From: Reticulitermes lucifugus
Taxonomy: Eukaryota > Arthropoda > Insecta > Blattodea > Rhinotermitidae
Reading direction: 5' to 3'
Length of the DNA stretch: 50,751 bases
Assembly (NCBI GenBank): GCA_026260175.1
Contig: JAKCWW010003094.1
Span: 1-50,751 of the forward strand
The notes below the pieces were generated by a model that searched no databases, was not told the origin of the DNA, and worked only from the letters and a program-made list of their open reading frames with translations. Positions 48,301 to 50,751 of the stretch are shown piece after piece. Position numbers and translations under genes: made by a program. Numbering within the stretch: the first letter of the stretch is position 1; each line of letters opens with the position of its first letter.

Positions 48301-49322
48301 AGCATCCTTACGAATTGGGAGAAAGTGTAGTCTAGTCACTTTATTTGATATGTATTGTTGTACTTGCTATGTGTATACCAGTTTGTAACCCTTAACAATC
48401 GTGCGTGATGTATCCGATTGCTAAATATTCTATGAGCGACTCTAAGCTCGCCAACAGAGTGCAAACTTACTTGTCACATTTTGACCATCTGCTGTTTGTC
48501 TTAACTGTTCATAGTCATGTAGGATAATGTTTCTCTATACATGGAATGTAAATTCAGATTTTTTTAACATAAATGTGGAAATGTTTGCACATTTAGACTT
48601 ACAAATGATTTTGAACTTGATCTGATATTCTGGAATTGTCCACATACAAAATTGCATGATCTCACAAACATTTGGGAAAGTTAAGGCAGTTCCGTATGTT
48701 GTGTGTTGAAACTCTGTCAGGGATACTGTAGACAGGTGGTTGCCTTGAGTCTTGTCACACCTAGACTGCTTGAGGGGCAGTCCAGATCACAGTCTACAGC
48801 TTATGAGAAGGTATGCAGTATCATGTATTTTTTTATAATGTTGGTAGGTTTGTTTTATTTTCTTGAGTAATCGGGAATTTTTTTAGTTGGAGTTAGTTAA
48901 ATAACGTCAGCTGTTTCTGTGCCCTTGCTTGAAACTGTATTTACTAGAAATACAAGCCAGAATAATTGCTAGCCCTTGTAACACAGCTGTGAAGGAAGAT
49001 TAAGTGAATAATTCCTGTATGTTAATGTGTGCAGTTCTGTTCTGCATCATACACAAATAACCTGCATTAAAGATGCTTTCATTAGATTCCACAGAAAATT
49101 TCCTGTTGCTTACTAGTCCCTGTTACTGTAAGCAGGAAAACTAGTCTGAATATCATGTTTCAGGTTCAGAACATGGGCTGGGCAGATGTGACAGGTTGGG
49201 TTGCTCAGGGTGGAGCCATATTGGGTACCAAGCGAACCTTACCTAAATCCCGCATGGCACAAGTGGCAGCTCGACTTGCAGAATTCAAGATCCATGGACT
49301 TCTCATCATTGGAGGCTTTGAG
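3218..49322 (+). CDS. Pfk: ATP-dependent 6-phosphofructokinase, N-terminal 514 residues, 3' end outside window
   Basis: Phosphorylates fructose 6-phosphate to fructose 1,6-bisphosphate in the cytosol, the committed step of glycolysis. The spliced exons are 3218-3323, 9849-10000, 14541-14730, 18765-18975, 24331-24439 or 29134-29242, 34624-34812, 36504-36694, 37145-37232, 46281-46427 and 49164-49322; all phases agree. Visible motifs are [11 protein letters not shown] (about residues 30-40) and GGDGS (124-128) for ATP, GSIDND with the catalytic Asp (about 173), MGRHCG (215-220) and IVAEGAID (Glu ~271) for fructose 6-phosphate, and [11 protein letters not shown] linker leads into the second PFK repeat ([19 protein letters not shown]). 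No stop or frameshift interrupts the exons, so the gene looks intact. The final ~270-290 residues lie past 50751. Introns follow GT-AG except the two exon-5 donors, which are GC. Insect-type identity is recognised from memory of the family. Confidence 0.97.
3454..3912 (-). pseudogene. Unrecognised 152-aa antisense ORF in PFK intron 1, probably transposon-derived
   Basis: Open for 152 codons on the minus strand, with coding-like composition, including [32 protein letters not shown] and [17 protein letters not shown]. The acidic C-terminal part (LTEEYLQEL...EPEDVVE) recalls the tail of Tigger/jerky-type DDE proteins, but I cannot name a domain. There is no visible splice structure or promoter. 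A second open frame over the same DNA ([15 protein letters not shown] near 3860-3920) suggests frameshift decay of a longer protein. Confidence 0.4.
4117..4788. mobile_element. Palindromic element with hammerhead-like cores, family A
   Basis: The left arm (about 4117-4406) and right arm (about 4500-4788) are inverted copies with about 93 bp between them; for example CAATGATATGTCTTTG on the left matches CAAAGACATATCATTG on the right, and the outer ends match as CACACACCGACATATGCACA and TGTGCATATGTTGGTGTG. Each arm carries a degraded hammerhead-like core (left, antisense, about 4177-4225; right, about 4688-4727, with CAGAAACCTGTAGGAGG). The outer ends resemble 17905-18005, so it belongs to the same family. 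No protein is encoded. Confidence 0.75.
6285..6416. repeat. Small foldback element
   Basis: GTTCTTATTGGATATGATGC at 6285 is the inverted counterpart of GCATCATATCCCAGAAGAAT ending at 6415; the two surround an ~75-bp spacer. The same end sequence (TTCTTCTGGGAT) occurs at 35545-35744 as a fuller palindrome and as a single end near 16738, which makes this a small family of foldback elements. Confidence 0.6.
6537..6578 (-). ncRNA. Hammerhead-ribozyme-like core in left PLE flank
   Basis: On the minus strand: CTGAAGA, a GGGA...TCCC stem II, then GAAAC, GTTG and GTC, the last being a possible cleavage triplet after a very short stem III. All core bases are present. One unpaired T follows CTGAAGA before stem II, and stem I is weak, so activity is uncertain. 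PLE terminal repeats are known to carry such motifs. Confidence 0.6.
6748..8109 (+). pseudogene. PLE reverse transcriptase and GIY-YIG endonuclease, frameshifted
   Basis: Pieces in order: RT fingers with [18 protein letters not shown] and [14 protein letters not shown] (6840-6970), [16 protein letters not shown] (motif A Asp, about 7060-7105), a frameshift near 7238, YVDD at 7333-7344 within [23 protein letters not shown] and [12 protein letters not shown] (to 7555), several stops at 7630-7750, then the GIY-YIG domain (7890-8040) with [17 protein letters not shown] and EHQHNIR. In the YIG box the usual Gly is Arg (VYIRQTG). The inverted copy at 6690-6745 has four C where this copy has three, which pinpoints the frameshift as a one-base loss. 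No functional protein can be made. Confidence 0.88.
8501..8540 (+). ncRNA. Degraded hammerhead-like core in right PLE flank
   Basis: This is the direct counterpart of the left core, but with two core substitutions: CTGAAGG instead of CTGAAGA, and AAAAC instead of GAAAC after the GGGA/TCCC stem. GTTGGTC is kept. It is predicted inactive. Confidence 0.55.
9075..9215 (+). repeat. Small inverted repeat with hammerhead-like core
   Basis: GTCTAATGTATTACAA near 9098 and CATTACATTAGAC near 9192 are inverted copies. Between them lies CTGAAGA, a GGGG...CCCT stem and GAGAC (9134-9172), one base off the GAAAC core. It is probably another short pLTR remnant. Confidence 0.4.
9849..10000 (+). CDS. Pfk: PFK exon 2
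   Basis: Acceptor GGTTACAG ends at 9848. The first two bases complete Gly36, then come 50 residues from [14 protein letters not shown] to [10 protein letters not shown]. Donor AAG|GTAGGA, phase 0. It completes the first ATP-binding loop [13 protein letters not shown] and holds the [10 protein letters not shown] loop typical of animal PFK. Confidence 0.97.
10205..11350. mobile_element. Long inverted repeat enclosing a PLE fragment
   Basis: About 340 bp on the left (10205-10545) are the inverted copy of about 11020-11350; for example GTGACCAACTGGGAGG on the left pairs with CCTCGGTTGGTCAC on the right, and GGGCAAGGTCTAATCAG with CTGGTCAGACCTTGCC. Divergence between arms is moderate. The spacer and inner right arm hold an antisense PLE C-terminus (10823-11059). 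It is best read as a head-to-head pair of truncated PLE copies plus flanking sequence. Confidence 0.7.
10823..11059 (-). pseudogene. PLE GIY-YIG C-terminal fragment
   Basis: Read on the minus strand, the 78-codon frame contains [25 protein letters not shown] and [12 protein letters not shown]. These correspond to the PLE copy at 8020-8150 ([35 protein letters not shown]). Start and end are truncated. Confidence 0.72.
11700..13330 (+). mobile_element. LINE with RNase H domain, 5'-truncated and decayed
   Basis: A minus-strand-free, + strand series of frames gives the end of a reverse transcriptase ([20 protein letters not shown] at 11812-11870, KYLGVIVDS near 11945), the thumb ([20 protein letters not shown], 12050-12110), an RNase H segment ([20 protein letters not shown] at 12705-12764) and a C-terminal Cys/His knuckle ([20 protein letters not shown], 13054-13113). 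This order is that of RNase H-bearing LINEs (I/R1/LOA group). The 5' RT core is missing, and frameshifts occur near 12030 and 12410. The 3' tail (13240-13330) has short ACTCATT repeats rather than poly-A. Confidence 0.85.
13563..13655 (+). mobile_element. PLE terminal-repeat fragment
   Basis: GTTGGTCATACACCAAAAA, then TTGACGCCGGGCAACAACCC and GCAGAAGCCTTCAATTACAT match the right flank of the PLE at 8533-8625 almost base for base. It starts just inside the hammerhead-like core, so the core itself is absent. Confidence 0.75.
14009..14043 (+). repeat. A-rich then AG/GGA-rich purine tract
   Basis: A run of twelve A, then GAAAAAAGAGGAGGAGGGGGAG, all purines on this strand, inside PFK intron 2. 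Simple sequence; no function is evident. Confidence 0.6.
14541..14730 (+). CDS. Pfk: PFK exon 3
   Basis: Acceptor AACTTTACAG ends at 14540. It encodes 63 residues plus one base, from [19 protein letters not shown] through [17 protein letters not shown] to [13 protein letters not shown] is the conserved ATP/Mg loop. Donor GTG|GTGAGT, phase 1. Confidence 0.97.
14731..17150 (+). other. PFK intron 3, 5' part, no gene seen
   Basis: About 2.4 kb without a recognisable coding frame. The longest open frames (75 codons or fewer) have no domain and no splice-site support. Near 16738 a single CATATCCCAGAAGACTGG matches the end of the small foldback family at 6285 and 35545. Confidence 0.5.
17200..18010. 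mobile_element. Cluster of hammerhead-bearing terminal repeats, PLE-like family A
   Basis: 17208-17242 carries an antisense core (GTGAAGA ... CGAAAC). 17464-17495 is a perfect 14-bp hairpin (TGTGTAGGAGGTAA, loop CTTC), the junction of two inverted ends. 17497-17580 and 17920-18005 are direct copies (GTGTGCATATGTTGGTTTTG and GTGTGCACATGTTGGTTTTG). A sense core lies at 17881-17920. The outer sequence matches the ends of the palindrome at 4117-4788. No protein is coded. Confidence 0.65.
17881..17920 (+). ncRNA. Hammerhead-ribozyme-like core, intact
   Basis: CTGATGA, a GGC...GCC stem II, GAAAC, then palindromic ACATGT giving a GTA triplet, and GGAGG that can pair with the TTCC upstream as a short stem I. 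Stem III of this kind (self-complementary ACATGT) would favour action as a dimer. One extra T sits between CTGATGA and stem II. Confidence 0.6.
18063..18690 (-). mobile_element. LINE C-terminal fragment with 3' end
   Basis: The minus strand encodes 126 codons (18687-18307) including [55 protein letters not shown]. This is the familiar C-terminus of insect LINEs ([15 protein letters not shown]...MRWAGHVAR). The frame breaks after LEGKT, and the 3' end (18063-18190) is shared with 2262-2385. It is 5'-truncated, and lies only 75 bp before PFK exon 4. Confidence 0.88.
18765..18975 (+). CDS. Pfk: PFK exon 4 (catalytic aspartate)
   Basis: Acceptor CTCAATTTTAG ends at 18764. It encodes [20 protein letters not shown], then [19 protein letters not shown] and [16 protein letters not shown]. 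The first Asp of SIDND corresponds to the proton-abstracting Asp127 of bacterial PFK; MGR contacts fructose 6-phosphate. Length 211 nt, phase 1 in and phase 2 out; donor GG|GTAAGT. Confidence 0.98.
19953..20303 (+). other. Unrecognised 116-codon ORF
   Basis: It starts [18 protein letters not shown], which looks like a signal peptide, but that part lies in a pyrimidine-rich stretch that also resembles a splice acceptor (TTTTTTGTGTGGTCCCTTCAG ending at 20102). The part after that acceptor ([17 protein letters not shown] to VDRKLFLTS and a stop) has coding-like codons. Spliced to PFK exon 4 it would be in the wrong frame and stop after about 14 codons. It could be a transposon fragment or chance. 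Confidence 0.25.
20470..20630 (-). mobile_element. SINE-like repeat, partial
   Basis: GTGAAGGCATATGGGAGTAG, AGGTATAGGTCCACACATTC and the following ~90 bp match 49655-49775, where the full copy has a tRNA-like end. The copy here lacks that end. Confidence 0.6.
21500..22004. mobile_element. Palindromic element with hammerhead-like cores, family C
   Basis: Arms 21500-21616 and 21890-22004 are inverted copies: CTATACAGTATTTAATCCAA pairs with TTGGATTGAATACTGTATAG, and AACTGCACATGTGACCATAA with TTATGGTTACATGTGCAGTT. The inner parts contain CTGAAGATGGCC...GGCC (antisense, 21567-21600) and CTGAAGATGGC...GGGCAAAACATG (21904-21934), hammerhead-like but with AAAA in place of GAAA. The 273-bp spacer codes for nothing. 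Confidence 0.75.
22132..22545 (+). repeat. Tandem repeat, four copies of ~103 bp
   Basis: Units start with CAAAAGTAGTTTTGATGTCT at about 22133, 22239, 22342 and 22444, each running through TTGCTAATAGAGTAGTC, a GATCCCACCA segment, CACATTTTACACTCAG and TTATTTAGTAGCTAAC. A partial fifth unit (CAAAAGTGG) follows. The copies are visibly diverged, so the array is old. Confidence 0.85.
22735..22935 (+). repeat. Dispersed repeat, copy 1 of 3
   Basis: The segment with ATGAAATGGAAAGGATGTGG, TGGCCTAATGTGAAGTGCCT and GGACGAAGGAAAACTGTGAA is similar to about 28640-28860 and, inverted, to 45535-45770. Shared consensus pieces are AATGAATTGGAG-GATGTGG and GAGGGAAACCA-GAAAACCTCAG. No coding content and no clear tRNA-like head, so a class cannot be given. 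Confidence 0.55.
24331..24439 (+). CDS. Pfk: PFK exon 5a, alternative to 5b
   Basis: Acceptor TTTTCCCATTTAG ends at 24330. The 109-nt exon completes Gly220 and codes for 36 residues: [36 protein letters not shown]. The donor is CAG|GCAAGA, a GC donor, followed at once by a TA dinucleotide run. It enters in phase 2 and leaves in phase 0, exactly as exon 5b does. 25 of the 36 residues are identical to 5b; the differences cluster after the PE dipeptide (MPPPRD versus WPPERG) and in the first eight residues. Confidence 0.93.
24443..24462. repeat. (TA)n microsatellite just after the exon 5a donor
   Basis: ATATATATATATATAC begins five bases after the GC donor of exon 5a. The run could affect RNA pairing at this already weak donor, but that is only inference. 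Confidence 0.7.
25550..25900 (-). mobile_element. LINE C-terminal fragment (CR1/jockey-like)
   Basis: Read on the minus strand from about 25880 to 25640: [19 protein letters not shown], then [19 protein letters not shown] and TSRFWNDL, the characteristic end of CR1/jockey-type reverse transcriptases (small hydrophobic + FN-LP motif). Stops and slips are present, and no upstream RT core is attached. The AT-rich segment 25190-25550 is probably its 3' untranslated end. Confidence 0.65.
27610..28240 (+). repeat. Minisatellite, ~34-bp unit, about 18 copies
   Basis: Unit GGGGCCCTAGCTACAGCCA followed by GTGTTATATTCTGTT, repeated with small indels and substitutions; some copies lack a few bases (28021-28140). 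It sits in the intron between exons 5a and 5b, about 900 bp upstream of 5b. GGGGCCC is self-complementary, so the transcript could fold. Confidence 0.9.
28640..28860 (+). repeat. Dispersed repeat, copy 2 of 3
   Basis: Same family as 22735-22935 and inverted 45535-45770; includes AATAATGAATTGGAGAGGAT and GGGAAACCACGAAAATCCTC. It lies about 270 bp upstream of exon 5b. Confidence 0.55.
29134..29242 (+). CDS. Pfk: PFK exon 5b, alternative to 5a
   Basis: Acceptor TCTGGGGTTTTAG ends at 29133. The 109-nt exon codes for [36 protein letters not shown]. Donor CAG|GCAAGG, also GC. Its PEWPP form matches the Drosophila PFK sequence I recall. Joining 5a to 5b would shift the frame by one base, so a normal mRNA carries one of the two. 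By alignment with bacterial PFK the EADY segment covers the region around Glu187, an allosteric-site residue, represented by Asp in both versions. Confidence 0.94.
29950..30108 (+). pseudogene. PLE GIY-YIG fragment
   Basis: The frames give [13 protein letters not shown], then [12 protein letters not shown] (YIG box with Ala for Gly) and, after a one-base slip, [20 protein letters not shown]. This parallels [32 protein letters not shown] of the PLE at 7890-8000. It ends where the 42-bp minisatellite begins. Confidence 0.7.
30113..30950 (+). repeat. Minisatellite, 42-bp unit, about 20 copies
   Basis: Unit CATCATATCCAACTCCAGAA followed by CACCAGTATCCTCTCCTCACCG; spacing of CATCAT is 42 at 30361, 30403 and 30445, with some shorter units. 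Because 42 is a multiple of three, long frames stay open on both strands (plus-strand unit [14 protein letters not shown]). No start or splice context makes this a gene. Confidence 0.92.
31490..31535 (-). repeat. Hammerhead-like remnant
   Basis: On the minus strand: CTGAAGACGCAGGTAGCAGG, then TTCTTCTAAAATGC. CTGAAGA is intact but GAAA is replaced by TAAAA. It resembles 41468-41502, so it is a second pLTR type. Confidence 0.4.
31540..34623 (+). other. PFK intron 5, 3' part, no gene seen
   Basis: Open frames at 32082-32603 (173 codons) and 33295-33498 have no recognised domain. The latter holds an exon-like stretch discussed among the findings. No third version of exon 5 was seen before exon 6. 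Confidence 0.45.
34624..34812 (+). CDS. Pfk: PFK exon 6
   Basis: Acceptor CTGGATGAAATAG ends at 34623. It encodes 63 residues, from [19 protein letters not shown] to [24 protein letters not shown] holds the Glu equivalent to bacterial Glu222, and [10 protein letters not shown] holds the Arg/His residues that bind fructose 6-phosphate. Phase 0 on both sides; donor CTG|GTATGT. Confidence 0.97.
35545..35744. repeat. Foldback element, 200 bp palindrome
   Basis: Arms of ~95 bp: GTTCTTCTGGGATGTGGCAC on the left pairs with GTGCTACATCCCGGAAGAAC on the right; the centre is a perfect hairpin, ATGTCCAT-GAAA-ATGGACAT (35632-35651). The ends share TTCTTCTGGGAT with 6285-6416. No coding capacity. Confidence 0.8.
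36504..36694 (+). CDS. Pfk: PFK exon 7
   Basis: Acceptor GTTCATTTGGCAG ends at 36503. It encodes [37 protein letters not shown] and [11 protein letters not shown] plus two bases. This is the C-terminal helical part of the first PFK half. Donor AA|GTAAGT, phase 2. Confidence 0.97.
37145..37232 (+). CDS. Pfk: PFK exon 8 (start of the inter-half linker)
   Basis: Acceptor TTTGCTATGTTTGCAG ends at 37144. It completes Lys383 and codes for [19 protein letters not shown] plus [10 protein letters not shown]. Donor TCT|GTAAGT, phase 0. It begins the linker joining the two homologous halves. A further short linker exon in the 9-kb intron that follows cannot be ruled out, but is not needed for the frame. 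Confidence 0.95.
37698..38940 (+). mobile_element. mariner-family DNA transposon, inactive
   Basis: Terminal inverted repeats CGAAGGTTGTACTGAAACTA (37698) and, inverted, CGAGGGTTGTACTGAAAATA (to 38940) bound 1243 bp, a normal mariner length. A TA precedes the left end; TG follows the right one, a changed target duplication. The transposase is broken by many stops in its first half. From 38350 it reads [47 protein letters not shown] (second catalytic Asp, 38546) and [18 protein letters not shown] small deletion near 38650 shifts the frame and removes the third catalytic Asp. Confidence 0.95.
40255..40403. repeat. Inverted repeat element, ~150 bp
   Basis: GGCTACCAGCTGTATCAGGT on the left and ACCTGACACAGCTGGTAGC on the right are inverted, with matching extending ~50 bp inward (CAAACAAACC/GGTTGTTTG). 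Inside the right arm, ATGAAGACAGTGCTTGAAAT is weakly hammerhead-like. It is probably another foldback or pLTR remnant. Confidence 0.6.
40803..40987. mobile_element. Short TIR element (MITE) with TA target duplication
   Basis: CAGTCGAACCTGGTTATAAC at the left and, inverted, CAGTTGCACTCGATTATAAC at the right, each next to TA. GGTTATAACGAC recurs internally near 40914. CAGTxGAACC ends with a TA duplication are typical of pogo/Tigger-related elements. Too short (185 bp) to code for a transposase. Confidence 0.75.
41468..41502 (-). repeat. Hammerhead-like remnant upstream of the second PLE
   Basis: On the minus strand: CTGATAACGCAGGCAGCATG, then TTTCTCTGAAATGC; one core base differs (CTGATAA) and GAAA is kept. 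It lies 360 bp left of the PLE coding remnant and points inward, like the left flank of the first PLE. Confidence 0.45.
41740..43215 (+). pseudogene. Second Penelope-like element, decayed, RT core deleted
   Basis: In order: an N-terminal segment ([19 protein letters not shown] and [19 protein letters not shown], 41925-42050), a fragment with [11 protein letters not shown] and [15 protein letters not shown] (to 42315), then directly [20 protein letters not shown] (42330-42390). The RT palm from motif A through the YVDD Asp pair is therefore missing, by an internal deletion at about 42318-42330. Next come a segment with [20 protein letters not shown] (42537-42600) and a well-kept GIY-YIG start ([19 protein letters not shown], 42920-42978). 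The family differs from the PLE at 6748. Confidence 0.82.
43531..43975 (+). repeat. Tandem pair of ~224-bp terminal repeats with hammerhead-like cores
   Basis: TTAAGATTGTTGTTCAC at 43531 and TTAAGATTGTGGTTCAC at 43755 start two copies that stay over 90% alike to about 43975 (shared CACACTATACCATGCAAACA, CATGCCGATCCTGTAAG). Cores: GTGATGA ... TTTTGAAACATTG (43548-43582) and ATGAAGA, an AAAGCA/TGCTTT hairpin and GAAACATTG (43771-43806). They follow the second PLE by ~300 bp and are likely its pLTRs. Confidence 0.75.
44395..44445 (-). repeat. Hammerhead-like remnant, PLE flank type B
   Basis: On the minus strand: ATGAAGATGGGACCGACACG, then TTATCCCGAAATGTCGG; very close to the left flank core of the first PLE, with A for the first core C. 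An isolated terminal-repeat scrap. Confidence 0.5.
45535..45770 (-). repeat. Dispersed repeat, copy 3 of 3, inverted
   Basis: The reverse complement carries AATAATGAATTGTAGTGGAT, then GGAGACTGAGGGAAACCATA and GAAAACCTCAGTAGGGATAG, matching 22735 and 28640. The best-kept copy of the three. Confidence 0.6.
46281..46427 (+). CDS. Pfk: PFK exon 9 (start of the second PFK half)
   Basis: Acceptor TTTGTTTGTGCAG ends at 46280. 49 codons: [46 protein letters not shown]. This mirrors the exon 2 loop (GMNAAVRA) and belongs to the regulatory C-terminal half. Phase 0 on both sides; donor AAT|GTAAGT. Confidence 0.97.
46680..47395 (-). mobile_element. LINE C-terminal fragment, 3' part, interrupted
   Basis: The minus strand from 47378 reads [47 protein letters not shown] and later SLLDITG-like and ARCVSAAN-like pieces with frame slips, the end of a jockey/CR1-type RT (thumb and C-terminus). 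It is cut at 47384-47395 by the palindromic element; the upstream part resumes at 48274. Confidence 0.75.
47618..47660 (-). ncRNA. Hammerhead-ribozyme-like core, left arm
   Basis: On the minus strand: CCCC, CTGATGA, a GGTCT/GGACT stem II, GAAAC, palindromic ACATATGT giving a GTA triplet, then GGGG, which pairs with the CCCC upstream as stem I. All core bases intact; one T is unpaired after CTGATGA. Confidence 0.65.
48172..48216 (+). ncRNA. Hammerhead-ribozyme-like core, right arm
   Basis: Same sequence as the left arm core, sense: ACCCC, CTGATGA, GGTCT...GGACT, GAAAC, ACATATGT, GTA, GGGGT. A five-base-pair stem I is possible. This is the best-formed copy in the window. Confidence 0.68.
48274..48350 (-). 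mobile_element. LINE fragment, upstream side of the interruption
   Basis: The minus strand reads [15 protein letters not shown], the segment that precedes [10 protein letters not shown] in jockey/CR1-type reverse transcriptases, so it is the continuation of the fragment at 46680-47395 across the inserted element. How far it extends to the right is not clear. Confidence 0.6.
49164..49322 (+). CDS. Pfk: PFK exon 10, last exon in window
   Basis: Acceptor ATCATGTTTCAG ends at 49163. 53 codons: [44 protein letters not shown]. Donor GAG|GTGAGT, phase 0. The next expected exon begins with the segment after GGFE and is not found before the right edge. Confidence 0.96.
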
Positions 49323-49629
49323 GTGAGTTTCATCACAGTGAAATAAAATATTTTCCCTAACATCCCATGCTCTGTTTCCTAAACGAAGACAAGTTACGAA
49401 TATTTGGAATGCATAGGTTAATTCTGACAAGGTTGACAGCAGTTTATGGCATATTTGGTTTTGTAAGGTTGGCAGTATGACTGTTCCAAGTGCCATCTTA
49501 ACTTTCGCATCTTCCCTTTCCTTCGTATACTCACATGGCTGCAGTGTGTAAGTGGATATTAATCTGTGATGTACTGTGTATGCCTGGGCAAATAGAGTTA
49601 TGTGAGAGTAAAGGCCCTGTCTTTTAGTT

Positions 49630-49930
49630 ACTGTAAAGTTCTTCCTATACGTGCTAAGAAGGCATATAGGGAGAGTGGAGGTATGGCCCCACTTGTTCTT
49701 AAAATCAGCACTTGATGGCGTTGAGTAGTCGGCCTCGTGCCCTGGCCACTACCCTGGGGAAAGAGCCCGCTGGAACACACTGAATAGTAGGCTGGGTGGG
49801 CAGAGGCAATCCGGGCATTTTGTAGAAGACGTAAATCTCTTGCCCTTGTCAGGATTTGAACCCCAAATTGTCTAGCACATAGGCTAGTCACTTTACTGAG
49901 TATGCTATTTTTGCTGTTTTGGTTACTGAG
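49630..49930 (-). mobile_element. tRNA-derived SINE
   Basis: The minus strand has GTGACTAGCCTATGTGCTAG, then GGTTCAAATCCTGAC, a good RNA polymerase III box B (GGTTCRANNCC) with a tRNA-like anticodon arm before it; box A (near 49905) is weak. The body continues through GCAAGAGATTTACGTCTTC to 49640. A partial relative is at 20470-20630. Confidence 0.7.
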
Positions 49931-50264
49931 AAACAGAACATATTTCAAGGGACAGAAGTGGTCAGAAATTACACTGCTGGTAGAAAATGTAATATTAGGG
50001 AGAGGTCAAGAAGAAACTGTTGATATGGTAATTAATACATGAGAAGTGGCGGTTCTTGTGTGCAGGGTTAGCTGAAGTGTGCCAGTTGAAGGCTTTTAGC
50101 ATTGGTGAAAGAAATGAAATCTAAGTTTTCGGAGCAAGATATGGATAGACGGCAAGAATCTGTTGCAAGAAATGATTTGTGTGTTAGAAAAAAAAGCCTC
50201 TTGGCACCATGAAAGTTCAAGGCTGCAACTTAAGTATATGAAGAACATCCTGTTTGAAGTCAGT

Positions 50265-50390
50265 AAATAATAAATAAACAAACGAACGAACAAGTAAATC
50301 AACAGTCAATCAATAAGCCAATCAATCCATCTGTCTGTCCCTCCCTCCATTCATCCATCCATCCATCCACCAACTCACCCATCCATTCTT

Positions 50391-50426
<36 letters not shown>

Positions 50427-50430
50427 CCAA
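50265..50430. repeat. Tetranucleotide microsatellite, mainly (ATCC)n
   Basis: It begins as AATAAACAAACGAACGAACA, passes through CAATCAAT-type units and becomes CATCCATCCATCC to 50427. Imperfect four-base periodicity throughout. Confidence 0.9.
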
Positions 50431-50691
50431 TCGATATACTCGACAAATATACCGTAACACTTTAGTAAGTTAATATGCACTGCATTTTATTTTCTGTGTC
50501 TTAAAAAATGAGACATAAGAATGTACCAGTCACAATGAATTATTCATAAAGTTAGCACACCTAAAATAATTGAGGATGGGGTGTAACGCTTAATGGAATG
50601 TGCAGTGTATACAATAAACAGATGTCTTCTGTTGAGGCTTAGGGCACTGTATGCACTAACCATATATTTGGTCTGATTGAGTGTTCTCCTT

Positions 50692-50751
50692 CTTCTTCTT
50701 CTGTCTATGGGCCCGTCGGCATTAGCTCCAGACGCACCGCAGCCTTAGGCT
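50692..50751. repeat. Half of a palindromic repeat beginning with (TTC)n, right edge
   Basis: TTCTTCTTCTTCTGTCTATG, GGCCCGTCGGCATTAGCTCC, then CGCACCGCAGCCTTAGGCT; the inverted counterpart of 1-60. The last five or six bases pass the palindrome centre. Confidence 0.75.

Noticed and set aside
49850..49920. Functional tRNA gene
   Set aside because: Box B is good but box A and the acceptor stem are not, and the sequence continues into a repeat body seen elsewhere, which fits a SINE.

Overview
The window is one large, intron-rich piece of an animal nuclear genome. It carries the N-terminal two thirds of a single recognisable gene, ATP-dependent 6-phosphofructokinase (PFK), on the + strand. Ten constitutive or alternative coding positions can be placed, made of eleven exons between 3218 and 49322, with correct splice sites and phases. 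They code for 514 residues of a eukaryotic duplicated PFK that is normally about 780-800 residues; the last exons lie beyond the right edge. The protein is closest to insect PFK. Introns of several kb and the retroelement families suggest a large-genome hemimetabolous insect, possibly a cockroach or termite, but that placement is a recollection-based inference.

Layout. 1-1760: antisense LINE reverse transcriptase, then a CpG-rich stretch (1540-1800) that could be the PFK promoter or 5' exon. 3206-3323: first coding exon. 3324-9848: intron with a palindromic hammerhead-bearing element, a small foldback element and a nearly complete but broken Penelope-like element (PLE). 9849-10000: exon 2. 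10001-14540: intron with a long inverted repeat around a PLE fragment and a LINE with RNase H. 14541-14730: exon 3. 18765-18975: exon 4. 24331-24439 and 29134-29242: two versions of exon 5, each 109 nt. 34624-34812, 36504-36694 and 37145-37232: exons 6-8. 37233-46280: intron with mariner, a small TIR element, a second decayed PLE and a tandem pair of its terminal repeats. 46281-46427 and 49164-49322: exons 9 and 10. The right edge holds an antisense tRNA-derived SINE, a simple repeat and half of a palindromic repeat that also forms the left edge.

Most notable. (1) PFK exon 5 occurs as two homologous, same-length, same-phase exons 4.7 kb apart. Because 109 is not a multiple of three, they can only be used one at a time. 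Both, and only these two, have GC rather than GT donors. (2) The introns are seeded with at least a dozen hammerhead-ribozyme-like cores (CTGANGA ... GAAA), usually in inverted pairs that form palindromic elements. Some belong to PLEs with reverse transcriptase and GIY-YIG remnants. One palindromic element sits inside a LINE and is flanked by 12-bp target-site duplications.

No CRISPR array, operon, prokaryotic gene or convincing tRNA/rRNA gene was seen. Apart from PFK, every recognisable protein-coding trace is a transposon remnant.
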